A stretch of DNA of 64,000 bases from Perlucidibaca aquatica (GCF_001676655.1 NZ_LZDB01000002.1:744001-808000), one strand, 5' to 3'. Shown: positions 34,616 to 47,698, counted from the first letter of the stretch. Translations and numbers: made by a program. Notes: generated by a model from the sequence alone, not told the origin.

Positions 34616-35378
34616 GTCGTTAATTCTGACACTCCTGCTGACCTCCCTTACGGCAACTGTGCATGCCGAAGGTAATGACGATGAAGGCTTTAAGCAGCCG
34701 TTAGCCTCACTTAAATTCCTGCGCCAAGCACAGGGCGCAGTCGTTTTTAATCAAGCGACTCTCGAGCTACTGGATGTTCAAGACCCATGGGAGTCGGCTA
34801 ATCGACGGCTGTATCACTTCAATCAACGGGTAGATGAGCGCGTTTTATTGCCTGTGGTGAAGGGCTATCGCTTCTTTGTGCCAAGCTTAGTTCGTCAGGG
34901 CGTGACGAACATCTTCAGCAACCTGAGCGATGTTAGCCACCTCACCAACAGTGTGCTGCAACTCAAAGGCAAGCGCTCGCTGAAGACGGGTGGACGACTA
35001 CTCATCAACACCACCGTAGGGCTTGCAGGCCTGTGGGACCCAGCAGCCAAACTCGGCCTGCAACAAGAGATCGAAGACTTTGGTCAAACATTGGGTTTTT
35101 ATGGCGTAGACCAAGGCCCGTATCTGATTTTGCCCGTCCTTGGCCCGTCAAATGTGCGCGATGCTGGTGGCAGAGCGGTTGATTTCACCGTCGGTGAGAG
35201 TATTAACTTTCTGAATGTGCCCGAAACCAGTAACGAACACCGTGAAATCAGCGCGTTGAAAATTGTCAACGAACGCGAAGTCACCGAGTTTCGCTATGGG
35301 CAAATGAATTCACCGTTCGAGTACGAGAAGTTGCGCTATGTGTTTAGTCGCGCTCGTGAGTTACAGGTGCTGGACTGA
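34608..35378 (+). CDS. MlaA/VacJ-family protein with a non-lipoprotein signal
   Basis: The 256-residue protein has the MlaA hallmark [29 protein letters not shown] (about 57-85) and the [10 protein letters not shown] and [21 protein letters not shown] blocks. MlaA forms a channel in the outer membrane that removes misplaced phospholipids from the outer leaflet. Unlike typical MlaA, its signal peptide ends TVHAEGN with no lipobox cysteine, so it should be released by signal peptidase I. It is coupled to the preceding hydrolase, not to an mla operon. Its last 35 bases overlap cysG on the opposite strand. Confidence 0.9.
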   Translation: MNKSLILTLLLTSLTATVHAEGNDDEGFKQPLASLKFLRQAQGAVVFNQATLELLDVQDPWESANRRLYHFNQRVDERVLLPVVKGYRFFVPSLVRQGVTNIFSNLSDVSHLTNSVLQLKGKRSLKTGGRLLINTTVGLAGLWDPAAKLGLQQEIEDFGQTLGFYGVDQGPYLILPVLGPSNVRDAGGRAVDFTVGESINFLNVPETSNEHREISALKIVNEREVTEFRYGQMNSPFEYEKLRYVFSRARELQVLD

Positions 35379-36747
35379 ACCAGTTGAGCTGATCGCGCAG
35401 CTGCACCACCTCACCCACAATAATGAGGGTGGGCGCTGGTAGCGGTTGGCCTGCTAGCTTCTCAACGATATTTTCTAAGGTGCCGGTAATGACCTGCTGC
35501 TGGGGGGTGGTGCCTTTCGAGATCATCGCCACTGGCGTGCTAGGCGTTAGGCCATGTGCCAGCAGTTGCTCACGTATAGGGCCAAGGCTGACCAAGCCCA
35601 TGTACAGCACCAGAGTCTGATTCGGATGCACCAGCTCAGCCCACGGTAAGTCCGGCGTGCCATCCTTAAGATGCCCGGTGACAAAACGTACCGACTGCGC
35701 GTAGTTACGATGGGTGAGCGGGATGCCCGCGTATGCCGCACAACCACTGGCTGCGGTGATGCCGGGAACGACCTGGAAACTAATACCAGCCGCAGCCAGC
35801 TCTTCAATTTCTTCACCACCGCGTCCAAAAATGAACGGGTCGCCACCTTTAAGACGGCAAACACGCTTTCCTTCCTGAGCCAGACGCACCAGCAAGGCAT
35901 TAATGCCCTCCTGAGGTACGGCGTGCTCTGCCCTCGCCTTACCGACATAGATGCGGTCGGCATCACGACGGCACAGATCGAGAATAGGCGCCGATACGAG
36001 TCGGTCATACACAATGACATCGGCTTGTTGCATTAAGCGCAGGGCTTTAAACGTAAGCAGGTCCGGATCGCCTGGTCCGGCACCCACCAAATAGACCTCT
36101 CCGGCTTGTTGCTTCTGCGGTGCGGCAAACGCCTGCTGCAAATGGCTGCGTGCTTCGTCATCACGGCCACTGAACACCAGATCAGGCATGGGACCTTCAA
36201 GCTGAGCCTCCCAGAAGGCACGACGCGAAGAAGTATCGGGAAAAGTCTGTTTAGCGAGGGTGCGAAACTCACCGAGCAGCTGCGCTAAGCGGCCGTATGC
36301 GGCGGGAATCATCGACTCAATTTTGCCGCGAAGTATGCGTGCCAGCACCGGCGAAACGCCATTACTGGAGATACCAATGAGCAACGGTGAGCGATCCACA
36401 ATAGCGGGGAAAATCACGGTGCAAAGCGCGGGCGCGTCCACCACATTGACCGGAATACGTCGCGCCTGACAGGCCTGAGACACCGCTGCATTCAAGGCTT
36501 CATCGTCTGTAGCGGAGATCACCAAAGTCTGATCAGCAATATCATCGCTGGTATACGGGCGTAAGTGCACCGTACCACCCGCTGCTTCAACTTGCGCACG
36601 CAGTGCAGGTAACACCTCGGGTGCGACTAAGGTGACTATGCCTCCGGCGCGAAGTAGGAGCGACACCTTGCGCAGGGCAATGTCTCCGCCACCAACTACC
36701 AGACAGGGCTGACCCTTGAGACGAAAGCCCAGCGGCAACGTATCCAT
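35344..36747 (-). CDS. cysG: Siroheme synthase CysG
   Basis: The 467-residue trifunctional enzyme makes siroheme for sulfite and nitrite reductases. The N-terminal precorrin-2 dehydrogenase/ferrochelatase domain has [10 protein letters not shown] (about 18-27) and [20 protein letters not shown]; the C-terminal uroporphyrinogen-III methyltransferase domain has [19 protein letters not shown] and [22 protein letters not shown]. Length matches E. coli CysG (457). It follows serS by nine bases, as in Pseudomonas. Confidence 0.97.
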   Translation of the reverse strand: MDTLPLGFRLKGQPCLVVGGGDIALRKVSLLLRAGGIVTLVAPEVLPALRAQVEAAGGTVHLRPYTSDDIADQTLVISATDDEALNAAVSQACQARRIPVNVVDAPALCTVIFPAIVDRSPLLIGISSNGVSPVLARILRGKIESMIPAAYGRLAQLLGEFRTLAKQTFPDTSSRRAFWEAQLEGPMPDLVFSGRDDEARSHLQQAFAAPQKQQAGEVYLVGAGPGDPDLLTFKALRLMQQADVIVYDRLVSAPILDLCRRDADRIYVGKARAEHAVPQEGINALLVRLAQEGKRVCRLKGGDPFIFGRGGEEIEELAAAGISFQVVPGITAASGCAAYAGIPLTHRNYAQSVRFVTGHLKDGTPDLPWAELVHPNQTLVLYMGLVSLGPIREQLLAHGLTPSTPVAMISKGTTPQQQVITGTLENIVEKLAGQPLPAPTLIIVGEVVQLRDQLNWFSPAPVTHERD

Positions 36748-36756
36748 GATGCGTCC

Positions 36757-38049
<1,293 letters not shown>

Positions 38050-38218
38050 TTAAGTCAGTCTTGCAGTTATAAGACTCAATGATACCTGCAAGCGTGGATG
38101 GAGTCAGGCAGGCTTCGCGTGCTAATCACGCATCTCGTGCTGAAAATTCCAATACTTAGCCCGTAAAAGGTCAGATAATAGCGGCCTTCTTTATGGCCTA
38201 GTGACTGGGTAACCCCGC

Positions 38219-40423
38219 ATGGAAATCAAAGTAAATTTTCTCGACAACCTGCGGCTAGAGGCCAAGTTTGATGACTTCACGGTAATCGCTGACCAGCCTA
38301 TTCGCTACAAGGGCGATGGCTCCGCCCCAGGGCCTTTTGACTACTTCCTGGCTTCATCGGCTTTATGCGCCGCCTACTTTGTAAAGCTGTACTGCCAGAC
38401 GCGCGACATTCCTACTCACAATATTCGACTGTCTCAGAACAATATTGTTGATCCGGAAAACCGCTACAACCAAATCTTTAAAATCCAAGTGGAGCTGCCG
38501 GCAGATTTATCTGAAAAGGATCGCCAAGGCATTCTGCGCTCCATTGAGCGCTGCACGGTTAAAAAAGTGGTTCAAGCAGGCCCCGAATTCGTCATTGAGG
38601 TTGTGGATAGCCTGGACTCCGATGCTCAAGCCTTGCTCATGCCCAATGCAGAGTTACAAACAGCCACCTATATCGTCGGCAAAGATCTGCCCCTGGAACA
38701 AACCATTGCCAATATGTCCGGCCTACTGGCGGACTTAGGCATGAAAATTGAGATCGCGTCTTGGCGCAATATTGTGCCCCATGTGTGGTCATTGCATATT
38801 CGCGATGCCCACTCTCCTCTGTGTTTCACCAATGGCAAAGGGGCAACAAAAGAGAGTGCGTTAGCTTCGGCCTTAGGCGAATTTATTGAGCGGCTAAACT
38901 GCAATTTTTTCTACAACGATCAATTCTGGGGAGAAGACATCGCTCAGGCCGACTTTGTTCACTACCCTGAAGAGCGCTGGTTTAAGCCCGGAGCAGATGG
39001 CGCGCTACCGGCTGAGATTCTGGATGAATATTGCCTCGCCATTTACAACCCAGACGACGAACTCTTGGGCACACACCTTTACGACACTAACTCCGGCAAC
39101 AGTGCCCGGGGCATTTGCTCGTTACCGTTTGTGCGCCAGTCTGATGGTGAAGTGATTTATTTTCCTTCCAACCTCATTGAAAACCTCTATTTGAGCAATG
39201 GTATGAGTGCCGGTAACACGCTGGCAGAGGCTCAAGTGCAGTGTTTGTCAGAGATTTTCGAGCGCGCCGTTAAACGGGAAATTTTGGAAGGCGAATTCAC
39301 CCTTCCCGATGTTCCTCAAGAGGTCTTGGCCAAGTTCCCGGGAATTCTTGCGGGGATTGAAGGTCTGGAAGCTCAGGGCTATCCCGTGTTAGTGAAAGAT
39401 GCCTCGCTGGGCGGTGAGTTTCCGGTCATGTGTGTCTGCCTCATGAACCCTCGCACGGGCGGCGTATTTGCCTCTTTTGGCGCTCACCCACGATTTGAGG
39501 TGGCACTCGAGCGCAGCCTTACCGAGCTGCTGCAGGGCCGTAGTTTTGAAGGCTTGAACGACTTACCACAACCTACCTTTAGCAGTGAGGCTGTCACCGA
39601 GCCGAACAACTTTGTTGAGCACTTTATTGATTCCAGTGGACTCGTGTCTTGGCGTTTCTTCAGTTCGCGTGCCGATTTCAAGTTTGTTGAGTGGGATTTT
39701 TCAGCTCAAGGCCAGAATGCTTCGGCAACGGAAGCGGCTACCCTCTTTGGCATTCTGAAAAAGATGGGCAAAGAAGCCTATATGGCCGTCTATGAGCACC
39801 TTGGCGCAAAAGCCTGCCGAATTCTGGTCCCTGGCTATTCAGAGATTTATCCGGTGGAGGATTTGGTGTGGGACAACACCAACAAAGCCCTGCGCTTCCG
39901 TGAAGACATTCTGAATGTGCATCGCTTAGATGATGACGCGCTGACCCTACTCCTTGAGCGCTTAGAAGAAAGCGAGCAGGACGACTACACTGAAATCAGC
40001 ACGCTCATCGGTATTGAGTTTGACGACAACACGGTGTGGGGCCAGCTCTCCATTCTGGAACTAAAGCTGCTGATTCATCTCGCCTTACAGCAGCACGAAG
40101 AGGCCAAGGAGCTGGTGGAAAACTACCTGCAATTCAATAACAACACAGTCGATCGAGGCTTGTTTTATCAGGCCGTTAACGCTTTGCTCGAAGTACATCT
40201 CGCGAAAGACATGAAGTTAACGGATTTCGAGCCGAACTTCCGCCGGATGTTTGGCCAAGAACGTATGGATGCGGCAATTGGCTCTGTCGATGGCGTTGTG
40301 CGTTTCTTCGGCCTAACCCCCACCAGCATGAAGCTCGAGGGCCTGGATCGGCACCTACGACTCATAGAGAGCTATAAGAAACTGCATCAGGCTAGAGCGC
40401 AGGCAGCGAAGCGGACCGCTTAA
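38219..40423 (+). CDS. OsmC domain-YcaO domain fusion protein
   Basis: The 734-residue protein joins an N-terminal OsmC-like domain (about 1-145), with GPFDYFLASSALCAAYFVKLYC containing a peroxidatic-type cysteine and a second Cys in SIERCTVKK, to a full YcaO ATPase domain (about 170-560) and a helical C-terminus. The YcaO part has TKESALASALGEFIERL and AEAQVQCLSEIFERAVK, the ATP-binding motif region. E. coli YcaO (586 residues) lacks a full OsmC domain yet is linked to RimO methylthiolation of ribosomal protein S12. Such fusions are known in gammaproteobacteria; the joint activity is not established. It sits alone between rarA and serS. Confidence 0.92.
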   Translation: MEIKVNFLDNLRLEAKFDDFTVIADQPIRYKGDGSAPGPFDYFLASSALCAAYFVKLYCQTRDIPTHNIRLSQNNIVDPENRYNQIFKIQVELPADLSEKDRQGILRSIERCTVKKVVQAGPEFVIEVVDSLDSDAQALLMPNAELQTATYIVGKDLPLEQTIANMSGLLADLGMKIEIASWRNIVPHVWSLHIRDAHSPLCFTNGKGATKESALASALGEFIERLNCNFFYNDQFWGEDIAQADFVHYPEERWFKPGADGALPAEILDEYCLAIYNPDDELLGTHLYDTNSGNSARGICSLPFVRQSDGEVIYFPSNLIENLYLSNGMSAGNTLAEAQVQCLSEIFERAVKREILEGEFTLPDVPQEVLAKFPGILAGIEGLEAQGYPVLVKDASLGGEFPVMCVCLMNPRTGGVFASFGAHPRFEVALERSLTELLQGRSFEGLNDLPQPTFSSEAVTEPNNFVEHFIDSSGLVSWRFFSSRADFKFVEWDFSAQGQNASATEAATLFGILKKMGKEAYMAVYEHLGAKACRILVPGYSEIYPVEDLVWDNTNKALRFREDILNVHRLDDDALTLLLERLEESEQDDYTEISTLIGIEFDDNTVWGQLSILELKLLIHLALQQHEEAKELVENYLQFNNNTVDRGLFYQAVNALLEVHLAKDMKLTDFEPNFRRMFGQERMDAAIGSVDGVVRFFGLTPTSMKLEGLDRHLRLIESYKKLHQARAQAAKRTA

Positions 40424-40446
40424 GTGCTCTTTCCAGGACGGGGGCG

Positions 40447-41760
40447 CTAGCTCCCCTTCCCTTTTGTGCTTTTAGCCGCTTCATCGAGCTGGCGCAGAAA
40501 GCCCAGCTTATCCGCTATTTTAATCTCCAAGCCTCGGGGCACGGGCTGATACCAATGAGGTGGTGTCATACCTTCCGGTAGATAGGTCTCGCCCGCGGCA
40601 TACGCATGTGGCTCATCATGCGCGTAACGATACGCATGGCCATGCCCGAGCTCCTTCATGAGCTGGGTTGGGGCATTGCGCAGATGAACAGGCACTTCCC
40701 GGCTGCTATCTTGCTGCACATACGCGCGAGCGCGATTGTAAGCGTTGTAGCCGGCATTGCTCTTGGCTGCCACAGCGAGATAAATCACGGCTTGCCCCAG
40801 CGCTAACTCCCCTTCAGGCTTGCCTAAGCGCTCATAGGTTTGGGCGGCATCATTGGCGATTTGCATGGCGCGGGGGTCGGCCAGGCCAATATCTTCCCAC
40901 GCCATACGAATGATGCGTCGTGCCAAGTAGTAAGGGTCAGCACCACCGTCGAGCATACGGCTCAGCCAATACAGCGCAGCATCCGGATCGGAGCCACGTA
41001 CCGATTTATGTAAGGCCGATATCTGGTCGTAGAAGTCATCACCGCCTTTGTCGAAGCGACGCAGCGAACCTTGCAGTACTTCGCTTAAGCTGGCTTCGTC
41101 TAATTGGCCTCCGGCGGCTTCGGCCAGATCGGCTGCAATTTCCAGCAGATTTAGCGCGCGACGGGCATCGCCGTCAGCAGCATGGGCCAAGGCCTGAAGT
41201 TCAATATCGGTAAAACGCAGCGAACGCTCCCCCAAACCGCGAGCATCCTGACAGGCCATCTTCAGAAGTTTCAGCAACTCCTCCAGCGACAGCGAGCGAA
41301 GTACATAGACGCGGGCACGCGACAGCAACGCTTTATTCAGCTCAAACGAAGGATTTTCGGTGGTCGCACCGATAAAGATCAGCGTGCCATCTTCCACGTA
41401 GGGCAAAAAGGCATCTTGCTGGGATTTGTTGAAGCGATGCACTTCATCAACAAATAACACCGTACGTTGGCCGCTTTGACGATAAAACTGCGCCTCTTCA
41501 ATGGCTGCGCGAATCTCTTTTACGCCAGACAAGACGGCAGAAACGGCAATAAAGCGGGCATCGCAAGCGCTACTCATCAAGCGCGCCAAGGTGGTTTTGC
41601 CCACCCCGGGTGGCCCCCAGAGAATCATGGAGTGCAGATGGCCGCTTTCTAAGGCCTCGCGCAATGGACAGCCCGGCGCTAACACATGGGTCTGCCCAAC
41701 ATACTCAGCCAGACTTTGTGGCCGCAAACGTGCGGCCAGCGGTTGATAGGCTGAGCTCAT
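40447..41760 (-). CDS. rarA: Replication-associated recombination ATPase RarA
   Basis: The clamp-loader-like AAA+ protein acts at stalled forks. From ATG 41760 it has 437 residues, with Walker A GPPGVGKTTLARL, Walker B TVLFVDEVHRFNKSQQDAFLP, sensor 1 GATTENPSFELNKALLSRARVY and the C-terminal DVPVHLRNAPT-like block (here EVPVHLRNAPTQLMKELG). A GTG at 41772 would overlap the lolA stop and is the alternative; neither has a clear ribosome site, fitting translational coupling to lolA. Confidence 0.95.
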   Translation of the reverse strand: MSSAYQPLAARLRPQSLAEYVGQTHVLAPGCPLREALESGHLHSMILWGPPGVGKTTLARLMSSACDARFIAVSAVLSGVKEIRAAIEEAQFYRQSGQRTVLFVDEVHRFNKSQQDAFLPYVEDGTLIFIGATTENPSFELNKALLSRARVYVLRSLSLEELLKLLKMACQDARGLGERSLRFTDIELQALAHAADGDARRALNLLEIAADLAEAAGGQLDEASLSEVLQGSLRRFDKGGDDFYDQISALHKSVRGSDPDAALYWLSRMLDGGADPYYLARRIIRMAWEDIGLADPRAMQIANDAAQTYERLGKPEGELALGQAVIYLAVAAKSNAGYNAYNRARAYVQQDSSREVPVHLRNAPTQLMKELGHGHAYRYAHDEPHAYAAGETYLPEGMTPPHWYQPVPRGLEIKIADKLGFLRQLDEAAKSTKGKGS

Positions 41761-41764
41761 GGCC

Positions 41765-42397
41765 TTATTCACGAATAATGTCTGTGCCAGCCGGCGGGGT
41801 GAACTTAAACGCGGAGGCAGGAATCGCAGTGTTGCGCTTGACCCGGAAAAACTCGATCTGGGTTTGTTGGCCTAGGCTATCACGCAGAGTCATCATTAAA
41901 GGATCATTGCCTTTAAATTGCAGGCTGAGGTTAGCAAAGAGGGTATCTTTGGCCTTGGGCGTAAGCGTGTAAATCACACTCCCACCATTTTTCTTTGCGC
42001 GAATGATGAACTGTTTTTGCAGTGCCGCCGCATTGCCCGTAAACAGCAGTGCAGGCGTTTGACTCAGCTCTTGGCTTACCGGCCGAATGGTCATTTGCTG
42101 CAAATCGGGGTCAAAAATTTTCAGCTCACGGCCATCGGAAACCAAAATTTGCGAGTAAGGCCGGCGCACTTCCCAACGGAAAAAGCCCGGCTTCTGGGCT
42201 TGGATATGGCCCAGAACGACGCTCTCTGGCTTGCCTTGTGTGGCCTGTGTTGTCTGTGTGAAATCAGCATCTAAACTGCGGATAGCCTTTAACTTAGCTG
42301 CGAGGTCAGTGCCTGCATCAGCAAGTGCTGGCACAGGTGCCAGCCACAATCCCAAGCCCAATGTCAGTACCGATAAAATCTTGCGTTGCATAAACAT
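41765..42397 (-). CDS. lolA: Outer-membrane lipoprotein carrier LolA
   Basis: LolA ferries lipoproteins across the periplasm from LolCDE to LolB. From ATG 42397 the precursor is 210 residues with a Sec signal ending PVPALADAG, then KLKAIRSLDADFTQTT, PGFFRWEVRRPYSQILVSDG and the YTLTPKAKD block that line the hydrophobic cavity. Arg and the FRVKRN end are in place. AGAGA lies seven bases ahead of the ATG; the longer frame enters ftsK. Standard position between ftsK and rarA. Confidence 0.95.
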   Translation of the reverse strand: MFMQRKILSVLTLGLGLWLAPVPALADAGTDLAAKLKAIRSLDADFTQTTQATQGKPESVVLGHIQAQKPGFFRWEVRRPYSQILVSDGRELKIFDPDLQQMTIRPVSQELSQTPALLFTGNAAALQKQFIIRAKKNGGSVIYTLTPKAKDTLFANLSLQFKGNDPLMMTLRDSLGQQTQIEFFRVKRNTAIPASAFKFTPPAGTDIIRE

Positions 42398-42419
42398 GTC
42401 GTGATCTCTAGTTAACGCC

Positions 42420-44801
42420 TTATTCGCGTCGGGGTACCACGACTTCACGTTGGCCGTTGGTCTGCATCGCAGATACCACACCAGCGTTCTCCATCGCTTC
42501 TACCAAGCGTGCTGCCCGGTTGTAACCGATCTTGAACTTGCGCTGTACAAAGGAAATCGACGGACGCCGTGTTTCCAGCACAAAAGCCACCGCTTCATCG
42601 TAGAGCGCATCTTGCTCGGGGTCGCCGCCAACATCATCGAATCCGCCAAAACCGCCCTTGCCGCCACCATCAGTGACTTCGAGGCTGCCTTCTAGGATTT
42701 CGTCGATGTAGTCTGGCTCGCCACGAGCGCGCCAATCACCACAAACGCGGTGGACCTCATCATCGCTGACAAAGGCACCGTGAACACGCTCCGTTAAGCT
42801 CGTGCCTGGCGGCAAAAACAGCATATCGCCATGGCCGAGCAGCATTTCTGCCCCGCCCTGATCGAGGATGGTGCGCGAGTCGATGCGCGACGACACTTGG
42901 AAGGCGATACGCGTGGGCACGTTGGCTTTAATCAAGCCGGTAATAACATCCACCGAGGGCCGCTGCGTGGCCAAAATCAAATGGATGCCGGCCGCACGCG
43001 CCTTCTGCGCAATACGGGCAATCAGCTCTTCAACCTTCTTGCCCACAATCATGATCATGTCGGCAAATTCGTCGATGATAACCACCACAAACGGCAGCTT
43101 GCCCAGTTCTGATGCTTCTTCCTCGAAGACATTCTCGCCCGGCTTCCACAACGGGTCCTTAATCGGTTCACCGGCAGCAATCGCATCGGCCACTTTCTTG
43201 TTGTAACCGTCGAGGTTACGCACACCGAGCTTGGACATGAGTTTGTAGCGACGCTCCATCTCAGCCACGCACCAGCGTAGCGCGTTGGCGGCATCCTTCA
43301 TGTCGGTCACGACCGGCGTCAGCAGGTGCGGAATCTTGTCGTAGACCGACAGCTCCAACATCTTCGGGTCAATCATGATCAGGCGCAGCTCGGCCGGCGT
43401 CGCCTTGAATAGCATGGACAAAATCATGGCGTTCACGCCTACCGACTTACCCGAACCGGTCGTACCCGCCACCAGCAAATGCGGCATGCGCGCCAAGTCA
43501 GCCACAATGGGATTGCCCGCAATATCTTTACCCAGGGCCAAGGTCAACGGGCTGGTTTTGGACTCAAAAGCCTGTGAGGTCAGAATTTCGGATAGGCGAA
43601 CCATTTCGCGATCTTGGTTCGGCACTTCAATACCCACCACCGATTTGCCTGGAATCACTTCCACCACGCGCACAGAAACCATGGCCATGGCACGCGCCAA
43701 ATCCTTAGCGATGTTGGTAATGCGCGCTACCTTGACCCCTGCAGCGGGTTGAATCTCAAAGCGCGTAATAACAGGGCCCGGCTGTACGGCAACCACTTCG
43801 GCGTCGACATTGAACTCTTTAAGCTTGATTTCCAATAGGCGCGACATGGCCTCCAAGGCTTCGGGGGTATAGCCCCGACGGCCCCGAGGTTCGGCGGGGT
43901 CTAGTAGGTCTAAGGCAGGCAAGCTGCCCTCGCCCGGTGGCGGCGCGAAGAGTTGACGCTGAGCGTCGGGCTTTTTCGCCGGCTTAACTTCGGCAATGGG
44001 CTGAATCGTGATGTCCAGTTTCGGCCGTGGCGTTTCCATCGGCGTTGCCTGAGTCTCTGGTACACGCGGCGTGAACACAGGCTTTGGTGCTGGCTGACTC
44101 ACAGAGTCGCGCATGACCGGCTCTTGCCGGCGCAGACCCTGCTCTGAGTTAGCGGGCAGTGAAGAGGCCGGCGTGCGACCGGCCATCCAACGCTGCCAAA
44201 GGCTGGCGCAGACGGCACCCACCCAGCTGGCTAACTGCCAAACCATCCGACCCAAGCGCTCTAGCAGCCAAGGCCACGACAAGCCGCTGGCCAAGGTGAA
44301 TGTCAGCACAAATAAAGTGCCAAGAATTAATGTGCCACCAATGATGCCGGTGGCCTGCCACATGGCTAAGCCGAGTGTGCGTCCGAGAAGACCGCCCACG
44401 CCATTATCTAAGCCATAGCCAGGCTGGTATTGATGCAGTGCTAACAAGGCTGCCAATGAAAATAGCGACACCGTCCACGCGGCCGCTTGTTGCCAACCCT
44501 TCAATTCAATCTGGGGTTGAAACCAAAACAAGGCCACCCGCCAGAAAAGCAGCAGCGGTACGGCATAGGCAACATAGCCTAGTAGGAAACCCAGAATATC
44601 GGATAGATAAGCACCAAACTGACCTGCCGCATTGAGCGTGGGACCGGTGCCCCACTGGGTCCACGCGGGGTCATTGGCGTCATGGCTATAGATGCTTAAG
44701 GCAATAAAGCATGCCAAGACGATCCAAAATATTCGCTGCAAAACAAGACGGCCGGGTTTGGTCGTTGTTGCAGGATCTCGAGTTTGTTCAGGCGCGGCCA
44801 C
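42420..44801 (-). CDS. ftsK: DNA translocase FtsK
   Basis: FtsK couples division to chromosome dimer resolution at dif. The 793-residue protein has about four N-terminal membrane helices (to about 185), a short proline-rich linker (about 200-300), the motor domain with Walker [17 protein letters not shown] and Walker [13 protein letters not shown], and a C-terminal gamma winged helix ([24 protein letters not shown]) that reads KOPS. The linker is short compared with E. coli (1329 residues total) and resembles the Pseudomonas form. It is followed by lolA and is divergent from trxB. Confidence 0.97.
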   Translation of the reverse strand: MAAPEQTRDPATTTKPGRLVLQRIFWIVLACFIALSIYSHDANDPAWTQWGTGPTLNAAGQFGAYLSDILGFLLGYVAYAVPLLLFWRVALFWFQPQIELKGWQQAAAWTVSLFSLAALLALHQYQPGYGLDNGVGGLLGRTLGLAMWQATGIIGGTLILGTLFVLTFTLASGLSWPWLLERLGRMVWQLASWVGAVCASLWQRWMAGRTPASSLPANSEQGLRRQEPVMRDSVSQPAPKPVFTPRVPETQATPMETPRPKLDITIQPIAEVKPAKKPDAQRQLFAPPPGEGSLPALDLLDPAEPRGRRGYTPEALEAMSRLLEIKLKEFNVDAEVVAVQPGPVITRFEIQPAAGVKVARITNIAKDLARAMAMVSVRVVEVIPGKSVVGIEVPNQDREMVRLSEILTSQAFESKTSPLTLALGKDIAGNPIVADLARMPHLLVAGTTGSGKSVGVNAMILSMLFKATPAELRLIMIDPKMLELSVYDKIPHLLTPVVTDMKDAANALRWCVAEMERRYKLMSKLGVRNLDGYNKKVADAIAAGEPIKDPLWKPGENVFEEEASELGKLPFVVVIIDEFADMIMIVGKKVEELIARIAQKARAAGIHLILATQRPSVDVITGLIKANVPTRIAFQVSSRIDSRTILDQGGAEMLLGHGDMLFLPPGTSLTERVHGAFVSDDEVHRVCGDWRARGEPDYIDEILEGSLEVTDGGGKGGFGGFDDVGGDPEQDALYDEAVAFVLETRRPSISFVQRKFKIGYNRAARLVEAMENAGVVSAMQTNGQREVVVPRRE

Positions 44802-44856
44802 TGCAATTTTCCCAGATCATGTGATGCGACATTGTAGCGACCTGTCCAGAAGATGA

Positions 44857-45864
<1,008 letters not shown>

Positions 45865-45904
45865 GCCAGCGATCATGATTAACCTCTAGTGTGGAAACTC
45901 AGGT

Positions 45905-46642
45905 ATGGCGATTCAACTTCCTTGGCTAGACGCCAGCCTGAGCTTTCCCTCGCCACTGCAAGCACTGAATGACCCAGACGGCTTGCTAGCCGCAGGCGGT
46001 GATTTGTCACCGAAGCGACTGCTGGCCGCCTACCGACAGGGAATTTTCCCCTGGTTCTCTGAGGCTGACCCCATACTCTGGTGGTCGCCAGATCCGCGCT
46101 GTGTCATTTACCCCGCTCAATTCAGTGCGAGCCGCAGCCTCAAAAAATCACTGAATAAATCCGGCTGGATGATCACTGTGGATCAAGCCTTTGAGGCCGT
46201 CATTACGGCCTGTGCGGCCCCAAGAGCCTATGCCGATGACACCTGGATTAGCCCCGATATCGTCAACAGCTATACCAGTCTCCACCGCCAAGGCCATGCA
46301 CACAGTATCGAGGTTTGGTTTGAAGGTGAGTTAGTGGGCGGCTTATATGGCGTTGAAGTGGGTGCGCTATTTTGTGGTGAGTCCATGTTCAGCACTAAAA
46401 CCGATGCGTCCAAAATTGCTTACTGGGCACTCACCCAAATCGGGGTTCATGCGGGCTGGCAACTCATCGACGCCCAATTTGAAAATCCTCACCTCATGAG
46501 CTTAGGCGCGCGTTTGATTTCCCGCGTAAGCTATCTAGAGCACCTCACCAGCGTACGCGACCAAGCGAGCTTTGATTGGCAGGACGCGAATCAGGTACTT
46601 GCTGGCGCAAACTTTCCCGTGAGCCGCCATGTCTGCCAGTGA
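45905..46642 (+). CDS. aat: Leucyl/phenylalanyl-tRNA--protein transferase
   Basis: Aat adds Leu or Phe to N-terminal Lys/Arg of proteins, marking them for ClpS/ClpAP degradation in the N-end rule pathway. The 245-residue protein has LLAAGGDLSPKRLLAAYRQGIFPWF, ILWWSPDPRCV and GGLYGVEVGALFCGESMFS, the core substrate-binding blocks. It overlaps bpt by 14 bases. Confidence 0.97.
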   Translation: MAIQLPWLDASLSFPSPLQALNDPDGLLAAGGDLSPKRLLAAYRQGIFPWFSEADPILWWSPDPRCVIYPAQFSASRSLKKSLNKSGWMITVDQAFEAVITACAAPRAYADDTWISPDIVNSYTSLHRQGHAHSIEVWFEGELVGGLYGVEVGALFCGESMFSTKTDASKIAYWALTQIGVHAGWQLIDAQFENPHLMSLGARLISRVSYLEHLTSVRDQASFDWQDANQVLAGANFPVSRHVCQ

Positions 46643-47333
46643 ACTGCGCTTCTATACCACCTCGCCGCATGTGTGCAGTTATATCAGTGGCCGAGAAGCC
46701 ATCACCTTATTTGCCGACCCAGAAGCCGACATGACGGCCTTCACCTACAGTCAGCTCTCTGACATGGGCTTCCGTCGCAGCGGTCACTATGTGTACCGGC
46801 CCCAATGCCAGGGCTGTCAGGCCTGTATTTCCGTACGCGTTCCGGTTCAAACGTTTCAGCCCAAGCGCAATCAACAGCGTGCGTGGTTGCGTAACCAAGA
46901 CTTGAGCGTGCATTGTGTTGCAGCAGAATGGAATGACGAACATTACGCGCTCTACGCTCGCTATATCGCGGCACGACATCGGGATGGGGATATGTACCCT
47001 CCCACGCCGCGTCAGTATCGAGAGTTTCTTACCTGCGATTGGGCCAATACGATTTTTGTAGAGTTTCGCCGTGGCGAGCGTTTATTCGCGCTAGCGGTGA
47101 CCGATGAGCTAAGTCACGGCTTATCGGCGGTGTATACGTTTTATGACCCCTTAGAGACTTACCGCAGCTTAGGTACCTTCGCTATTCTGTGGCAGATTAA
47201 GGAAGCACAACGACGCAACCTGCCCTATTTGTATTTAGGCTATTGGGTCAGACAAGCGGATCGCATGCGCTACAAAACTCAATTTCGGCCATTAGAGTTA
47301 TTAATTGAGGGTGAGTGGTTGCTTGCTCGTTAA
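46629..47333 (+). CDS. bpt: Aspartate/glutamate leucyltransferase (Bpt)
   Basis: The 234-residue protein is an ATE-type transferase of the bacterial Bpt class, which puts Leu on N-terminal Asp or Glu. The N-terminal cysteine cluster is visible in a Cys pair at HVCSYI and in CQGCQACISVRVP, and the C-terminal block includes SLGTFAILWQIKEAQ and YLYLGYWVRQADRMRYK. Together with aat it covers both branches of the bacterial N-end rule. Confidence 0.95.
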   Translation: MSASELRFYTTSPHVCSYISGREAITLFADPEADMTAFTYSQLSDMGFRRSGHYVYRPQCQGCQACISVRVPVQTFQPKRNQQRAWLRNQDLSVHCVAAEWNDEHYALYARYIAARHRDGDMYPPTPRQYREFLTCDWANTIFVEFRRGERLFALAVTDELSHGLSAVYTFYDPLETYRSLGTFAILWQIKEAQRRNLPYLYLGYWVRQADRMRYKTQFRPLELLIEGEWLLAR

Positions 47334-47432
47334 AGCAGGCTTTGCCAGCGCGATGCTTTTCGGGCACAATGCGCCGGCTTTGCGGGCTTACTGCCTGCTC
47401 TACTGATTATTTGCCGCCGAGGCCTTTGCTGC

Positions 47433-47651
47433 ATGTCGAAAGAAGAACAGATTGAGTTTGATGGTGTCGTCGTTGACACCCTGCCGAACACCATGTTTCG
47501 CGTGAAGCTGGAAAATGGTCATGTCGTGATCGCTCACATTTCCGGAAAAATGCGCAAGCATTACATCCGCATCCTCACGGGTGACCAGGTGAAGGTTGAA
47601 ATGACGCCGTATGACCTAAGCAAAGGTCGTATCACTTACCGCGTGCGCTAA
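47433..47651 (+). CDS. infA: Translation initiation factor IF-1
   Basis: The 72-residue single S1/OB-fold protein has the nearly invariant [20 protein letters not shown] and [20 protein letters not shown] core and ends [14 protein letters not shown]-1 occupies the A site during initiation. About 100 bases separate it from bpt, so it may have its own promoter; a terminator follows. Confidence 0.98.
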   Translation: MSKEEQIEFDGVVVDTLPNTMFRVKLENGHVVIAHISGKMRKHYIRILTGDQVKVEMTPYDLSKGRITYRVR

Positions 47652-47698
47652 GCTTCGTCGTTGCTCTCGTGATTTAAAAACGAGACCAACCAACCAAT

